From assembly GCF_001624705.1 (NCBI RefSeq), contig NZ_JSEO01000008.1, forward strand, positions 62,001 to 126,000: DNA of 64,000 nucleotides. Reading direction: 5' to 3'. Numbering within the stretch: position 1 is the first letter of the stretch; the number at the start of each line of letters is the position of its first letter. A program made the translations under genes and the position numbers. This DNA is from Marinomonas sp. SBI8L (lineage in GTDB: Bacteria > Pseudomonadota > Gammaproteobacteria > Pseudomonadales > Marinomonadaceae). The notes beneath the pieces were generated by a model, which saw only the letters and a list, made by a program, of their open reading frames with translations, searched no databases and had not been told where the DNA came from. Shown one piece after another: positions 1-8,743 of this stretch.

Positions 1-349
1 CGCCAGCACGAGTAAGTAGCTCTACGGTACCCATTTCACGCATATACATGCGGACAGGATCAGTAGTACGAGCAACATCGCCTTCAACGGCAGCTAGGGC
101 TGCGGCAGCTTCTTCAGCAGCAGCTTCATCAGTAGAGTCGCCTTCTTCCATGAGAAGGTTTTCTTTATCTGGAGCATACTCACCAACCACTATCCCCATG
201 TCGTTAATCATGGCGATGATTTGTTCGACCTGTTCTGGATCTGAAAGGTCATCAGGGAGGTGGTCGTTAACTTCGGCAAAGGTCAAATAACCTTGCTCTT
301 TACCTTTTGCGATCAGCTCTTTGAGGCGTGATTGTTGATTGTCTGACAT
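1..349 (-). CDS. rpoD: RNA polymerase sigma-70 factor RpoD, N-terminal part (cut by window edge)
   Basis: Primary housekeeping sigma factor; only the first 116 codons are inside the window. The ATG is at 349-347 and the reading frame stays open to base 2. The start MSDNQQSRLKELIAKGKEQG and the following acidic, alanine-rich stretch match region 1.1. The last visible residues, DPVRMYMREMGTVELLTRAG, match the start of region 1.2. It is the third gene of the classical rpsU-dnaG-rpoD macromolecular synthesis operon, 111 bp downstream of dnaG on the same strand. One small difference from the E. coli form is Ala where Glu is usual in the TREG motif. Confidence 0.96.
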   Translation of the reverse strand, partial: MSDNQQSRLKELIAKGKEQGYLTFAEVNDHLPDDLSDPEQVEQIIAMINDMGIVVGEYAPDKENLLMEEGDSTDEAAAEEAAAALAAVEGDVARTTDPVRMYMREMGTVELLTRAG

Positions 350-460
350 TAGACGACCTATGTTAGAATGCGTTAGAGAGAATTAGCCGTAAAGTTTAGC
401 AAAATCAATGAGATTTATCTAGATTTATAGTGCTTTTGGCGAGGAAAAGTTAAGCTTAGC

Positions 461-2440
461 CTACTTCTTCTTGCGAATTTGCTCCATAAGTCTTCTTAAT
501 TCTTCACGGCTGTTATTATCCTTTATGGTTTCATTACCCTTACTTTTCAAGCGTGTAATTGCGTTATTTAATCCTAAGCTTTCTTCCTTGCTTGTGATCA
601 TGTCCTTAACCTCTTGTTTTGCATCGACTAATTTGGATTTGGTGTGGGCGTCTTGATGATTCAAAAGATGATAAATTTTTTCTGTTTGTTCTGTATTGTG
701 CCAAGAACCAAGTAAATGCCCCAAGTTTTTGTCTGGGTGTTTACAGAAATAGCGCCAGACCTTACTGAAAATCTGTGTGTCTAAATCTGGCTGTCTAAGC
801 AGAGGGTCACTCACTTCTATCTCGTTAGCGATATGTGGATGTAGTAACAGGCATAAAATGGCATGTTCTGTTTGATTAAGTGCTATTGCCATTGGAGGAG
901 GGAGTTCTTCCTCATCTTGCCATTTACCTTTACCAAACTGTTTTTTGTTGAATGGTTTTTTGCTTTTCTTTTTTGGGCCAGGGTAGCCTTGCTCAACTGG
1001 TACGCTAGAATCTGAGTAAGCATAGTGTGAGTCGTCGTGATCATAGGCTAGGTGATCAGGTAGAGGGATGTCATCATACTCAGCGTATTGAGCGCTTTCA
1101 TAATCTTGAGTTTGAGTGTTGCTCTCTGGGCTTCTTTGATATTTAGGTTTTTGTGCAGATAGTTTGCTGGTATCAATGCCAGCTTGCTCTTCCAGTTGTT
1201 TGAGTAAAACAGATTTATAGGTGATGTCAGGCAATGCTTGAATCTGAGACATGACATTCTGGGCGAACTGAGCCTCACCTTCTTCATCGGCAAGGGTAAC
1301 TTGATTGCGTGCATGTTCAAAAAGGACATGAGACAGTGAGCTGGAGTCTTCTAATTGGTTTTCAAATCCTTCTTTGCCTATCTCTCTTACTAGTGAATCA
1401 GGGTCTTCGCCTTCTGGTAAAAATAAGAAGCGAACTTGCTTCCCGTCTTGCATCACCGGTAATGTTGCTTCTAGACCGCGAATGGCAGCGGCGCGGCCAG
1501 CTCTATCGCCATCAAAGCACAGGGTAACTTTGCTAACGAGTTTAAATAATTTACGAATATGATTGCTATTAACAGAGGTTCCGAGAGTAGCTACAGCATT
1601 TGTAATGCCGTATTGTGCGAGTACTATAACGTCCATGTAGCCTTCAACAATTAGGATGTGATCTAACTGTTGAGTGTTTTGTTTGGCTTCATATAAGCCG
1701 TATAATTCTTGGCTTTTCTGAAAGACAGGGGTTTCTGGTGAGTTTAGGTACTTAGGCTTTTCGTCGCCAAAAGCTCGACCCCCAAAGGCAATGACTCGTC
1801 CACGAGAGTCCCGAATGGGGAACATGATGCGGTCACGAAACCTGTCATAATAGTGACCTTCTTGATCTTTCTTTTCGATCAGCATGCCAGCTAATAAAAG
1901 CTGCTCTTTTTGCTCTATTTTTTTACCGAGTGACTGTAGTAGGTTATCCCAGCCTGGAGGAGCAAACCCTAGTCCGAATACCTTGGCAATTTGTCCTGAA
2001 AGTCCGCGTTCTTGTGCTAAATATTGGGTAGCTTTAGACTTTTGTTCATGCTCAATTAGCTGTCTTTGATAGAAGGTAGCGCTTTGAGTAAGTTGATTAA
2101 GGAGGTCTGCGTTTTGCTCGTATCTATCTGGTGCTCCCTGTTCTCTAGGGACTTCCATACCTGCATCTTTAGCCAGCAATTCAATTGCTTCAACAAAATC
2201 AAGATGATCATTCTCCATTACAAATGAAATGGCATTTCCACCTGCACCACAACCAAAGCAGTAATAAAATTGTTTAGCGGGATTGACGCTAAAAGAAGGG
2301 CTCTTTTCGTTGTGAAAAGGGCAAAGAGCAGTGTAGTTTTGACCTGTTTTTTTCAGAGTGAGGCGAGATGCGACAATATCTGTGATATCAACACGAGCGA
2401 GTAGCTCATCAATAAACTGATCTGGAATACGTCCTGCCAT
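461..2440 (-). CDS. dnaG: DNA primase DnaG
   Basis: Makes the RNA primers for chromosome replication and docks on the DnaB helicase. The 659-residue protein has the CHC2 zinc finger (C40, H43, C61, C64), then the catalytic core with a TOPRIM motif (ILIVEGYMDVI, near residue 265). After a low-complexity Tyr/Asp/Ser-rich linker at roughly 440-510 comes the C-terminal helicase-binding domain. The length is slightly above the E. coli protein because of that linker. It lies between yqeY and rpoD on the minus strand, as expected for the macromolecular synthesis operon. Confidence 0.98.
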   Translation of the reverse strand: MAGRIPDQFIDELLARVDITDIVASRLTLKKTGQNYTALCPFHNEKSPSFSVNPAKQFYYCFGCGAGGNAISFVMENDHLDFVEAIELLAKDAGMEVPREQGAPDRYEQNADLLNQLTQSATFYQRQLIEHEQKSKATQYLAQERGLSGQIAKVFGLGFAPPGWDNLLQSLGKKIEQKEQLLLAGMLIEKKDQEGHYYDRFRDRIMFPIRDSRGRVIAFGGRAFGDEKPKYLNSPETPVFQKSQELYGLYEAKQNTQQLDHILIVEGYMDVIVLAQYGITNAVATLGTSVNSNHIRKLFKLVSKVTLCFDGDRAGRAAAIRGLEATLPVMQDGKQVRFLFLPEGEDPDSLVREIGKEGFENQLEDSSSLSHVLFEHARNQVTLADEEGEAQFAQNVMSQIQALPDITYKSVLLKQLEEQAGIDTSKLSAQKPKYQRSPESNTQTQDYESAQYAEYDDIPLPDHLAYDHDDSHYAYSDSSVPVEQGYPGPKKKSKKPFNKKQFGKGKWQDEEELPPPMAIALNQTEHAILCLLLHPHIANEIEVSDPLLRQPDLDTQIFSKVWRYFCKHPDKNLGHLLGSWHNTEQTEKIYHLLNHQDAHTKSKLVDAKQEVKDMITSKEESLGLNNAITRLKSKGNETIKDNNSREELRRLMEQIRKKK

Positions 2441-2519
2441 AAAACGAAGCTCACTCTAAGTTGCTGACCCCAAAATAGTATAAATCAAACTAATTTGGGG
2501 TGAAGGCTTAAGGGGTGGA

Positions 2520-2966
2520 TTATCCTAAAATGGATTTAACTAGTTTGCTAGCTTGGCCCATGTCACCACGACCTTGAACCTGAGGTTTTACGATAGCCAT
2601 GACGCTACCCATTTCTTGCATTGAGCTTGCGCCTGTTTCGGCAACCGCTTTCTCAATAATGTCTTTGATTTCGTCTTCTGTAAGTGGTTGTGGCAGAAAC
2701 TCTTGAATGACACTGATTTCAGCCGTTTCAACATCGGCAAGGTCTTGACGACCACCGTCAGTGAACTGTTTAACTGAGTCTTTACGCTGCTTAACCATCT
2801 TATCAAGAATTGCCAGAACTCGTGCATCATCAAGCTCAATGCGCTCATCAACTTCAACTTTTTTACATTCAGCTAGCATGGTGCGAATTAAGGTGACGCG
2901 AGCTTTTTCTTTAGCGCGCATTGCAACTTTAAGTTGAGCTGAAATTTCTTGTTTAAGTGCTGACAT
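2520..2966 (-). CDS. yqeY: GatB/YqeY domain protein
   Basis: A 148-residue YqeY family protein, related to the tail domain of the GatB subunit of tRNA amidotransferase. Its exact role in bacteria is unsettled. The start MSALKQEISAQLKVAMRAKE, the VRTMLAE-like stretch and the C-terminal MGQASKLVKSILG are typical. It sits between rpsU and dnaG, a gene order common in Pseudomonas-type gammaproteobacteria but absent in E. coli. A strong hairpin separates it from rpsU, so its expression may depend on read-through from the rpsU promoter or on a promoter of its own. Confidence 0.93.
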   Translation of the reverse strand: MSALKQEISAQLKVAMRAKEKARVTLIRTMLAECKKVEVDERIELDDARVLAILDKMVKQRKDSVKQFTDGGRQDLADVETAEISVIQEFLPQPLTEDEIKDIIEKAVAETGASSMQEMGSVMAIVKPQVQGRGDMGQASKLVKSILG

Positions 2967-3006
2967 TGTTTGGCTCCATAAGGTGTCTATAAATAAAATG
3001 GAAAAA

Positions 3007-3034
3007 AAAACGGCTAGTATGAACTAGCCGTTTT
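3007..3034 (-). terminator. Hairpin between rpsU and yqeY (terminator/attenuator)
   Basis: A perfect 12-bp stem (3007-3018 with 3023-3034) encloses a 4-base loop. Read on the minus strand, the stem is followed by an uninterrupted run of T (complement of 3002-3010). This is a canonical intrinsic terminator for rpsU transcription. In the E. coli operon a partial terminator lies at the equivalent place after rpsU, limiting dnaG expression, so an attenuator role is plausible here. Confidence 0.85.
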
Positions 3035-3112
3035 CTTGCTATAAGTAGAAACAAGTTCCTCTTATAGATCAACATTTGTTTTGTAAGTAAGACTTACAAA
3101 TAAGGCAAAGGC

Positions 3113-3328
3113 CTAGTACAAACGTTGGAATTTTTTCTGCTCACGAGAAACTTTTTTCGCGTGACGCTTAACTGCAGCAGCAGCAGCACGTTTGCGAAGA
3201 GTTGTTGGTTTTTCGTAGCATTCACGACGACGAACTTCTGCAAGAACACCTGCTTTTTCACAAGAGCGTTTGAAGCGACGTAGAGCGATGTCAAATGGTT
3301 CGTTATCTTTTACTTTTACAGCTGGCAT
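3113..3328 (-). CDS. rpsU: 30S ribosomal protein bS21
   Basis: A small, very basic ribosomal protein of the 30S subunit, needed for efficient translation initiation. The 71-residue sequence starts [20 protein letters not shown] and ends in a Lys/Arg-rich tail, the full family length. It is the promoter-proximal gene of the rpsU-yqeY-dnaG-rpoD cluster. The divergent neighbour is tsaD, an arrangement also seen in enterobacteria. Confidence 0.97.
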
Positions 3329-3809
3329 GTATTTACCTATATTAAAAATGTTTTAAATTTGTTCACAAAAAACGCGCAGATAATACTCTCATTTTTGTAA
3401 GCTTTCAAAAAAAGAATGCTTAATCTTTAAAAGAGTATAAAACTCATTAAAAACGTTCTGTGAAGACATAATGATTGGTCTCTATCTTAATAGTTAGACC
3501 TAACTTCATCTCTTTTATCTACCTGTTAAGGTATAGCACTAATTCAAAGCGCTTATATAAAATATTTGACCTAATAAAGAGTGCTTGGCTTAGCCAAAGC
3601 GAAGAAAATCACCTGCCTTTTAATTTAATCTATTTAAAACGGAGCGCATTTTAGGCGCTTTGATGTTCAAAGTCCAGTTGTTATGGGGTTAACAAACTAA
3701 TTTGACTGGATAAAGTGAAATTTTGTCTTGCACTAACCTTTCTACCTGTATGAGATCAGGTACAATGCTTGGCAAATCTATATCGAATTTATAAAGAGAA
3801 TAAGCCGTA
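3329..3809. other. Divergent regulatory gap between rpsU and tsaD
   Basis: 481 bp without a convincing gene. It must carry the promoters for rpsU (minus) and tsaD (plus). A TACAAT hexamer near 3761 is a possible -10 for tsaD, but its -35 is weak. On the minus strand TATACT near 3436-3441 could be the -10 for rpsU. A small inverted repeat TTGGC-TTA-GCCAA lies near 3586-3598. No clear LexA box was seen, unlike the E. coli rpsU promoter. Confidence 0.4.
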
Positions 3810-4853
3810 ATGAAAGTGCTAGGTCTTGAAACCTCTTGTGATGAAACGGGTATTGCTATTTATGATACTCAAGCTGGCTTGCTAGCGCATAAAATTTATT
3901 CACAAATTGAACAGCATGCTGAGTATGGTGGTGTAGTGCCTGAATTGGCATCTAGAGACCATGTACGTAAAACTATTCCTCTGATTGAAGAGGTGTTAGC
4001 AGAAGCGGGTTTGAATAAAAAGCAGTTAGATGGCATTGCTTTTACTACAGGGCCGGGCCTTGCGGGCGCTTTAATGGCAGGAGCAACTATTGGCCGTGCA
4101 TTAGGGTTTGCGTTAGATATACCAGCCATAGGTGTACACCATATGGAAGGGCATTTACTGGCACCTATGCTTGAAGAAAAACAGCCTAAAATGCCATTTG
4201 TGGCGTTATTGGTTTCGGGTGGTCATACCCAATTGGTAAGAGTTGACGGTATTGGGGAATACAAGTTGCTAGGCCAGTCTCTTGATGATGCTGCTGGTGA
4301 GGCGTTCGATAAGGCTGCAAAAATGATTGCTCTACCTTATCCAGGCGGTCCACAGATAGCAGCGCTAGCGGCAAAAGGTAAGGCAAGAGAAGGTCTGAAA
4401 TTTCCTCGTCCTATGACTGATAGACCCGGATTAGATTTTAGCTTTAGTGGTTTAAAGACTGCCTTTTTAACGTCTGTTCATAAAGCCATGGATGAAGGTG
4501 AAATGAATGATGAGTTTAAAGCTGATGTTGCGTTAGCTTTTGAAGAGGCTGTGGTGGATACTCTCGTGATTAAGTGTAAGCGAGCACTAGAGCAAGAGGG
4601 TTTGAAACAGCTCGTTATTGCCGGTGGGGTAAGTGCTAATAAAAGGCTTCAAGCTAGTCTTCAGGCTAAGCTAGCTAAAATACGCGCTAGCGTATTCAAT
4701 GCCAGACCAGAATTTTGTACTGATAATGGTGCCATGATTGCCTATGCAGGTGCTCAACGATTATTGGATGGTCAGGAATCAGGTTTGCCTCTGGATATTA
4801 GGGCAAGGTGGCCTTTGGCTGATCTGCCGGCATTAACGACGAAAAGAAATTAA
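3810..4853 (+). CDS. tsaD: tRNA N6-adenosine threonylcarbamoyltransferase TsaD
   Basis: Catalytic subunit that transfers the threonylcarbamoyl group to A37 of ANN-decoding tRNAs, working with TsaB and TsaE in the cytoplasm. The 347-residue protein starts [14 protein letters not shown], carries the metal ligands H111 and H115 in HHMEGHL, and has the ASKH-fold nucleotide motifs VSGGHTQL and [11 protein letters not shown]. Length and motifs are those of an intact Gcp/YgjD family member. folB follows after 9 bp, so the two are probably co-transcribed. Confidence 0.98.
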   Translation: MKVLGLETSCDETGIAIYDTQAGLLAHKIYSQIEQHAEYGGVVPELASRDHVRKTIPLIEEVLAEAGLNKKQLDGIAFTTGPGLAGALMAGATIGRALGFALDIPAIGVHHMEGHLLAPMLEEKQPKMPFVALLVSGGHTQLVRVDGIGEYKLLGQSLDDAAGEAFDKAAKMIALPYPGGPQIAALAAKGKAREGLKFPRPMTDRPGLDFSFSGLKTAFLTSVHKAMDEGEMNDEFKADVALAFEEAVVDTLVIKCKRALEQEGLKQLVIAGGVSANKRLQASLQAKLAKIRASVFNARPEFCTDNGAMIAYAGAQRLLDGQESGLPLDIRARWPLADLPALTTKRN

Positions 4854-4862
4854 AGGTTAAAT

Positions 4863-5219
4863 ATGACAGATACTGTTTTCATTGAAGGTCTTCAAACAGA
4901 GGCCGTCATAGGGGTTTATGATTGGGAAAAAAAGATCAAGCAAGAGCTGGTCTTTGATCTAGTGATGAGTCATGACAACCGTGTGCCAGCTGCCACTGAT
5001 GACCTATCTAAAACATTGGATTATGAAGCTATTTCAAACTACATAACGGCTTATTGCCAAGAGCATGTATTTGAATTAATTGAAACACTGGCTGAGCGTT
5101 TACTTGAATCCTTGATGGTGAAGTTTGCCCTAACTGAGGTTGAGTTAACACTGAGAAAGCCAGGAGCAGTGCCTACAGCAAGAGCGGTTGGTGTAAAAAT
5201 TAAACGTAGTCTTAATTAA
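4863..5219 (+). CDS. folB: Dihydroneopterin aldolase FolB
   Basis: Converts 7,8-dihydroneopterin to 6-hydroxymethyl-dihydropterin and glycolaldehyde in folate synthesis. The 118-residue protein has the family start MTDTVFIEGLQTEAVIGVYDWE and the conserved C-terminal part with a KPGAVP motif. In gammaproteobacteria folB is commonly next to tsaD or plsY, and here it follows tsaD directly. It is followed by a strong terminator shared with the convergent cca gene. Confidence 0.96.
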   Translation: MTDTVFIEGLQTEAVIGVYDWEKKIKQELVFDLVMSHDNRVPAATDDLSKTLDYEAISNYITAYCQEHVFELIETLAERLLESLMVKFALTEVELTLRKPGAVPTARAVGVKIKRSLN

Positions 5220-5241
5220 ATAGCTGCTTAGTTAAGATCAA

Positions 5242-5272
5242 AAAAATGCCCAAGTTTTACTTGGGCATTTTT
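5242..5272. terminator. Bidirectional terminator between folB and cca
   Basis: A 14-bp perfect stem (5242-5255 with 5259-5272) has a 3-base loop, an A run on the left arm and a T run on the right. It can act on both strands and lies exactly between the convergent folB and cca genes. Confidence 0.9.
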
Positions 5273-5279
5273 GTTTGTG

Positions 5280-6413
5280 TTAGTTTATTTCAACTGCTTT
5301 TACTAAAGGATTAAGGCTGTTTTCAAGTTTTGTTATTCGTGCCTGTTTGATGGCTTGCCCTAACTCTGCCCCTTTATGTCCCTGTTTCATCATATCTTTT
5401 GCGCTAATGCTGGCGATACGTGATCTAAGGTCATACCAGTCATTTTTGTCGGTATTTGTTAGTAGGCTTAAAAGTTTGGCAAACTCATTAAACACTTGAG
5501 GCTTTTTTATCGCCGTAAATGATGTTAACCATTGATCCCATTCTTCCGCTTTCATAGGTAGTGTTGCGTTATGCATAAACTCGCTAACAAGGTTGGCATA
5601 ATGCTTAAATTGATTGGGGCAGGTTAATTTATCAAGTGCGGGTGTCAAATTATTTGGTAGGGTTTTATGGCAAATATAGGCCCATACTAAATATTTGTTA
5701 TCAAGAGAAGATAACAAATTTTGATCTGCTTGCTTTAGCAGGGTAGCAATCGCAGGCCACTCAAAACCTGCTAAAACATGATCAAGCGCTTGGCAGCTTT
5801 TCAATACATTAAAGAAACTTTCAGGATTTGGGTAGCTAAGAGATTTCTCTAGTTCACGCCAAATTCGCTCCTGGTTTAGGCTTTCTAACTCGCCTGATAG
5901 GCTTATCTGAGTCATTAGTGCCAATGTTTCTGGTGCTATGCTAAACCCAAACTGTTCAAAGCGAGCACTAAAGCGAGCGACTCGTATGACTCTTAAGGGA
6001 TCCTCAATAAAGGCGTCGGAAACATGGCGAAAAATGCGTTTATCTAAATCTTTTTTACCTTGATAAGGGTCGATGAGCGTACCGTCTTTATCCTTAGCAA
6101 TCGCATTGATGGTAAGGTCTCGACGAGCTAAATCTTCTTCAAGACTTATAGTGGGTGAAAAATCACAAATAAACCCAGTATAGCCTTGTCCTTTTTTAAC
6201 TTCAGTTCGAGCTAAAGCATACTCTTCTTTTGTTTTTGGGTGCAAAAATACAGGGAATAATTTACCTACTTGTTGGAAGCTGTGGGAGAGTAGGTCATCA
6301 GGTGTTGCACCCGTAACGACCCAATCTCTATCCTTAATAGGCAAATTTAATAACTCATCTCTCACAGCGCCACCCACTAAATAGTGGGTAAAAGGAAGGT
6401 CTGTTTTAGTCAT
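5280..6413 (-). CDS. cca: CCA-adding tRNA nucleotidyltransferase
   Basis: Adds or repairs the 3' CCA of tRNA. The N-terminal half has the class II nucleotidyltransferase core: [11 protein letters not shown], the DRDW catalytic aspartates, and the RRDLTINA and [15 protein letters not shown] motifs. At 377 residues it is shorter than the E. coli enzyme, and I cannot find the HD phosphohydrolase motif that usually follows residue 220 in gammaproteobacterial Cca. The C-terminal third is poorly conserved. It is the last gene of the lptD-to-glpE operon and abuts glpE without a gap. Confidence 0.93.
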   Translation of the reverse strand: MTKTDLPFTHYLVGGAVRDELLNLPIKDRDWVVTGATPDDLLSHSFQQVGKLFPVFLHPKTKEEYALARTEVKKGQGYTGFICDFSPTISLEEDLARRDLTINAIAKDKDGTLIDPYQGKKDLDKRIFRHVSDAFIEDPLRVIRVARFSARFEQFGFSIAPETLALMTQISLSGELESLNQERIWRELEKSLSYPNPESFFNVLKSCQALDHVLAGFEWPAIATLLKQADQNLLSSLDNKYLVWAYICHKTLPNNLTPALDKLTCPNQFKHYANLVSEFMHNATLPMKAEEWDQWLTSFTAIKKPQVFNEFAKLLSLLTNTDKNDWYDLRSRIASISAKDMMKQGHKGAELGQAIKQARITKLENSLNPLVKAVEIN

Positions 6414-6734
6414 TTAGGATTCAGACTCACAGCGCTCTGGGTGTAGCGCTTGCCACTGGGTAAAGCCACCATTAAGTGAATATACGTCTTTAAAGCCTTG
6501 GGCAGCTAGGTATTCTGCCGCGCCTTTACTGCTATTGCCATGGTAGCAACAAACAATTAGAGGTGTTTCAAAGTCATTGTCGTTCACAAAAGCTTCAAGG
6601 TTATCATTGCTTAGATGAACTGCATTTTGCATGTGGCCGTTTTGAAAGCTTATTAGGTCGCGTATATCTGCAATGTTAGCTTTTATATCGATAATAGGTA
6701 GGGCGTCTTGTATGTCTATGCATTTAAATGTCAT
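6414..6734 (-). CDS. glpE: Thiosulfate sulfurtransferase (rhodanese) GlpE
   Basis: A single-domain rhodanese that moves sulfane sulfur from thiosulfate to a thiophilic acceptor. The 106-residue protein carries the active-site loop CYHGNSSKG with catalytic C63, the loop typical of GlpE. The C-terminal GGFTQWQ also matches. The start overlaps the apaH stop by 4 bases and the stop abuts cca, so translation is probably coupled. In E. coli glpE belongs to the glp regulon; here it is in an rRNA/tRNA maintenance operon. Confidence 0.93.
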   Translation of the reverse strand: MTFKCIDIQDALPIIDIKANIADIRDLISFQNGHMQNAVHLSNDNLEAFVNDNDFETPLIVCCYHGNSSKGAAEYLAAQGFKDVYSLNGGFTQWQALHPERCESES

Positions 6735-7561
6735 GTTATTGGCCTAATCATGGGGCATGGGGTGCTATGGGTCTGCCAATCATCTAGACATAAGGCAGTT
6801 AAGCTACCTCCCCAAACACATCCTGTATCGAGTGCATGCACTCGCTTCTTTTTAACTTTGCCTTCAAGTGATGCCCAATGTCCAAATATAATTTGGCAAT
6901 CCTTGGGAAGTTGAGAAGGAAATTTGAACCACTTTTTAAAGTCTTTATCGCCTGACTTGTTAGTGGCTTCTTTTGATTTAAGGTCTAGTTTGCCCTTTTT
7001 ATCGCAAAAGCGCATGCGGGTAAGATAATTGATAATGGCTCTAATTCGATCAAAGCCAATAAGTTCTGGGTCCCACTTGTTAGGCTTGTTGCCATACATG
7101 ACGTTAAAGAAGTCGTTAGCATACTCAGATTGCAATAAGTTGCTTGCCTCTTGAGCATAAGAAAGCGTTTCTTCTAGGTTCCAGCAAGGAGGAACTCCGG
7201 CATGGGACATAATCGCATTAAGTTCAGGATCGTAATGACACAATGGTTGAGCTTGGAGCCAATCAAGTAAAGTGTCTCTATCCGGAGCGTTTAGTATTTC
7301 TGTCAGGGTGTCGCTGCGTTTCAGGTTAGCTTGGCCTCTTGCTATAGCCAATAAGTGTAGATCATGGTTACCCAGTACAACTTTAATATTATCTTTAATA
7401 GAGTAAAGATATCTCAAGGTTTCTAGGCTCTCTGGACCGCGGTTAACTAAGTCTCCCGCTATCCATAGTGTGTCTTTTTTAGAATCAAATGATATCTGTT
7501 TTAACAGACTAAGTAGTGGCTGAAGGCAGCCTTGAATATCGCCTATTGCGTAGGTTGCCAT
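6731..7561 (-). CDS. apaH: Symmetrical bis(5'-nucleosyl)-tetraphosphatase ApaH
   Basis: Hydrolyses Ap4A to two ADP and also removes Np4 caps from RNA. The 276-residue protein has the calcineurin-type phosphoesterase motifs in order: GDIQGC near residue 7, GDLVNRGPES near 36, and GNHDLHL near 64, followed by metal-binding histidines further on. It follows apaG by 8 bp, in the widely conserved rsmA-apaG-apaH order. Confidence 0.97.
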   Translation of the reverse strand: MATYAIGDIQGCLQPLLSLLKQISFDSKKDTLWIAGDLVNRGPESLETLRYLYSIKDNIKVVLGNHDLHLLAIARGQANLKRSDTLTEILNAPDRDTLLDWLQAQPLCHYDPELNAIMSHAGVPPCWNLEETLSYAQEASNLLQSEYANDFFNVMYGNKPNKWDPELIGFDRIRAIINYLTRMRFCDKKGKLDLKSKEATNKSGDKDFKKWFKFPSQLPKDCQIIFGHWASLEGKVKKKRVHALDTGCVWGGSLTALCLDDWQTHSTPCPMIRPIT

Positions 7562-7569
7562 AGCTTTTC

Positions 7570-7944
7570 CTAGTGAACCATATTTGGCACAGCAAGTTTA
7601 AAAATGGGTATTTCTACATCAAAATGCTCGCCATTTTCACCTAGCATTTGATAGCTACCTTGCATCACACCTACTTGGGTATCTAATACGGCACCACTTG
7701 AATATTCAAAATGACTACCGCTTTCAATTTGTGGCTGTAAACCAATAACTCCCGCGCCTTTTACTTCCTGTACCTTGTCATTCCCATCAGTAATTATCCA
7801 ATGACGAGAGATAAGCTGAGCTTTACTTTTCCCCTCATTAATAATTTTAACATGATAAGCAAAAACAAATCGTGAAGCTTCTGGAGTTGACTGGTCAGCA
7901 AGGTAGTCAGTACTTACTTCTATTCTAATGTCTTGGTTAGGCAC
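7570..7944 (-). CDS. apaG: ApaG (Co2+/Mg2+ efflux-associated protein)
   Basis: A fibronectin-III-like beta-sandwich protein of 124 residues. It is linked genetically to apaH and to cobalt/magnesium sensitivity, with no firmly known biochemical activity. I place the start at the GTG at 7944, giving MPNQDIRIEVSTDY, because this matches the family length of about 125 residues. An AAGGAAG ribosome-binding site lies just upstream. A longer frame from a TTG at 7965 would add seven unconserved residues and put the start deeper inside rsmA. The start overlaps the rsmA stop by 8 bases. Confidence 0.95.
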   Translation of the reverse strand: MPNQDIRIEVSTDYLADQSTPEASRFVFAYHVKIINEGKSKAQLISRHWIITDGNDKVQEVKGAGVIGLQPQIESGSHFEYSSGAVLDTQVGVMQGSYQMLGENGEHFDVEIPIFKLAVPNMVH

Positions 7945-8743
7945 TAGTGGCTTCCTTGTTATCAAGGTAATTTGCTATCTTGACGTAATCTGGCACATCA
8001 AGTCTTTCTGGTCTTAAACCAGGGTCTATTTCGAGCGCTTCAAAATCTTCATTGTTTAGGATGCCCTTATAGTTGTTTCGCAACGTCTTGCGTCTTTGCT
8101 GAAAACCTAGTCGTACAGTGCGCTCTAGGGTTTCCAAGCTATTTGCAAAATATGGCTTCTCTCTATAAGGCGTCATACGAACTATTGCTGAATCTACCTT
8201 TGGTGCTGGGTCAAAAGATTCTGGACCAACAACAAATAAAGATTCTACCTGACAGTAGTATTGAGTCATGACGCTTAGGCGACCATAAAGATTGTCTCCA
8301 GGTCTTGCTGCTAAGCGATCAACAACTTCTTTTTGTAACATGAAATGCATGTTATCTATGATGTCAGCTTGGCTTAGTAGGTGAAAAATAAGTGGTGTCG
8401 AAATGTTATAAGGTAAGTTACCAACAACACGAATGTTTCCTTCTGTTGCAAGTTGCGAAAAATCAAATTTCATCGCATCAGCTTCATGGATTCTAAGATC
8501 TGGGTAGCGGAAAAGATTCACTTTTAGGATAGGGATTAAGTCTCTATCTAGCTCTACAACATCCATGGACTCCGTTGCAGCAATAATGCCTTGAGTTAAA
8601 GCGCCTTTACCCGGGCCAATCTCAACAATACGTTGACCTTTTTTCGGGGCAATACAGGCAACGATATTTCGGATTACGCCATGATCATGAAGGAAGTTTT
8701 GTCCAAAGCGTTTTCTCGCCTTGTGGGGTTGTGTTTTGCTCAT
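7937..8743 (-). CDS. rsmA: 16S rRNA dimethyladenosine transferase RsmA (KsgA)
   Basis: Dimethylates A1518 and A1519 of 16S rRNA late in 30S assembly. The 268-residue protein has the RFGQNFLHD start, the SAM-binding EIGPGKGALTQ motif and the catalytic NLPYNIS motif. It also has the C-terminal QQRRKTLRNN stretch typical of KsgA. Its start directly abuts the pdxA stop and its end overlaps apaG, indicating tight coupling in the operon. Confidence 0.98.
   Translation of the reverse strand: MSKTQPHKARKRFGQNFLHDHGVIRNIVACIAPKKGQRIVEIGPGKGALTQGIIAATESMDVVELDRDLIPILKVNLFRYPDLRIHEADAMKFDFSQLATEGNIRVVGNLPYNISTPLIFHLLSQADIIDNMHFMLQKEVVDRLAARPGDNLYGRLSVMTQYYCQVESLFVVGPESFDPAPKVDSAIVRMTPYREKPYFANSLETLERTVRLGFQQRRKTLRNNYKGILNNEDFEALEIDPGLRPERLDVPDYVKIANYLDNKEATSA

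Noticed and set aside
48-290. Plus-strand open frame rich in Ala and Ser
   Set aside because: It is the shadow of the rpoD start on the minus strand, which has clear sigma-70 motifs.
3329-3809. LexA box in the rpsU-tsaD gap
   Set aside because: CTGTATGAGATCAGG near 3745 looks similar at first but lacks the second half CAG at the right spacing.
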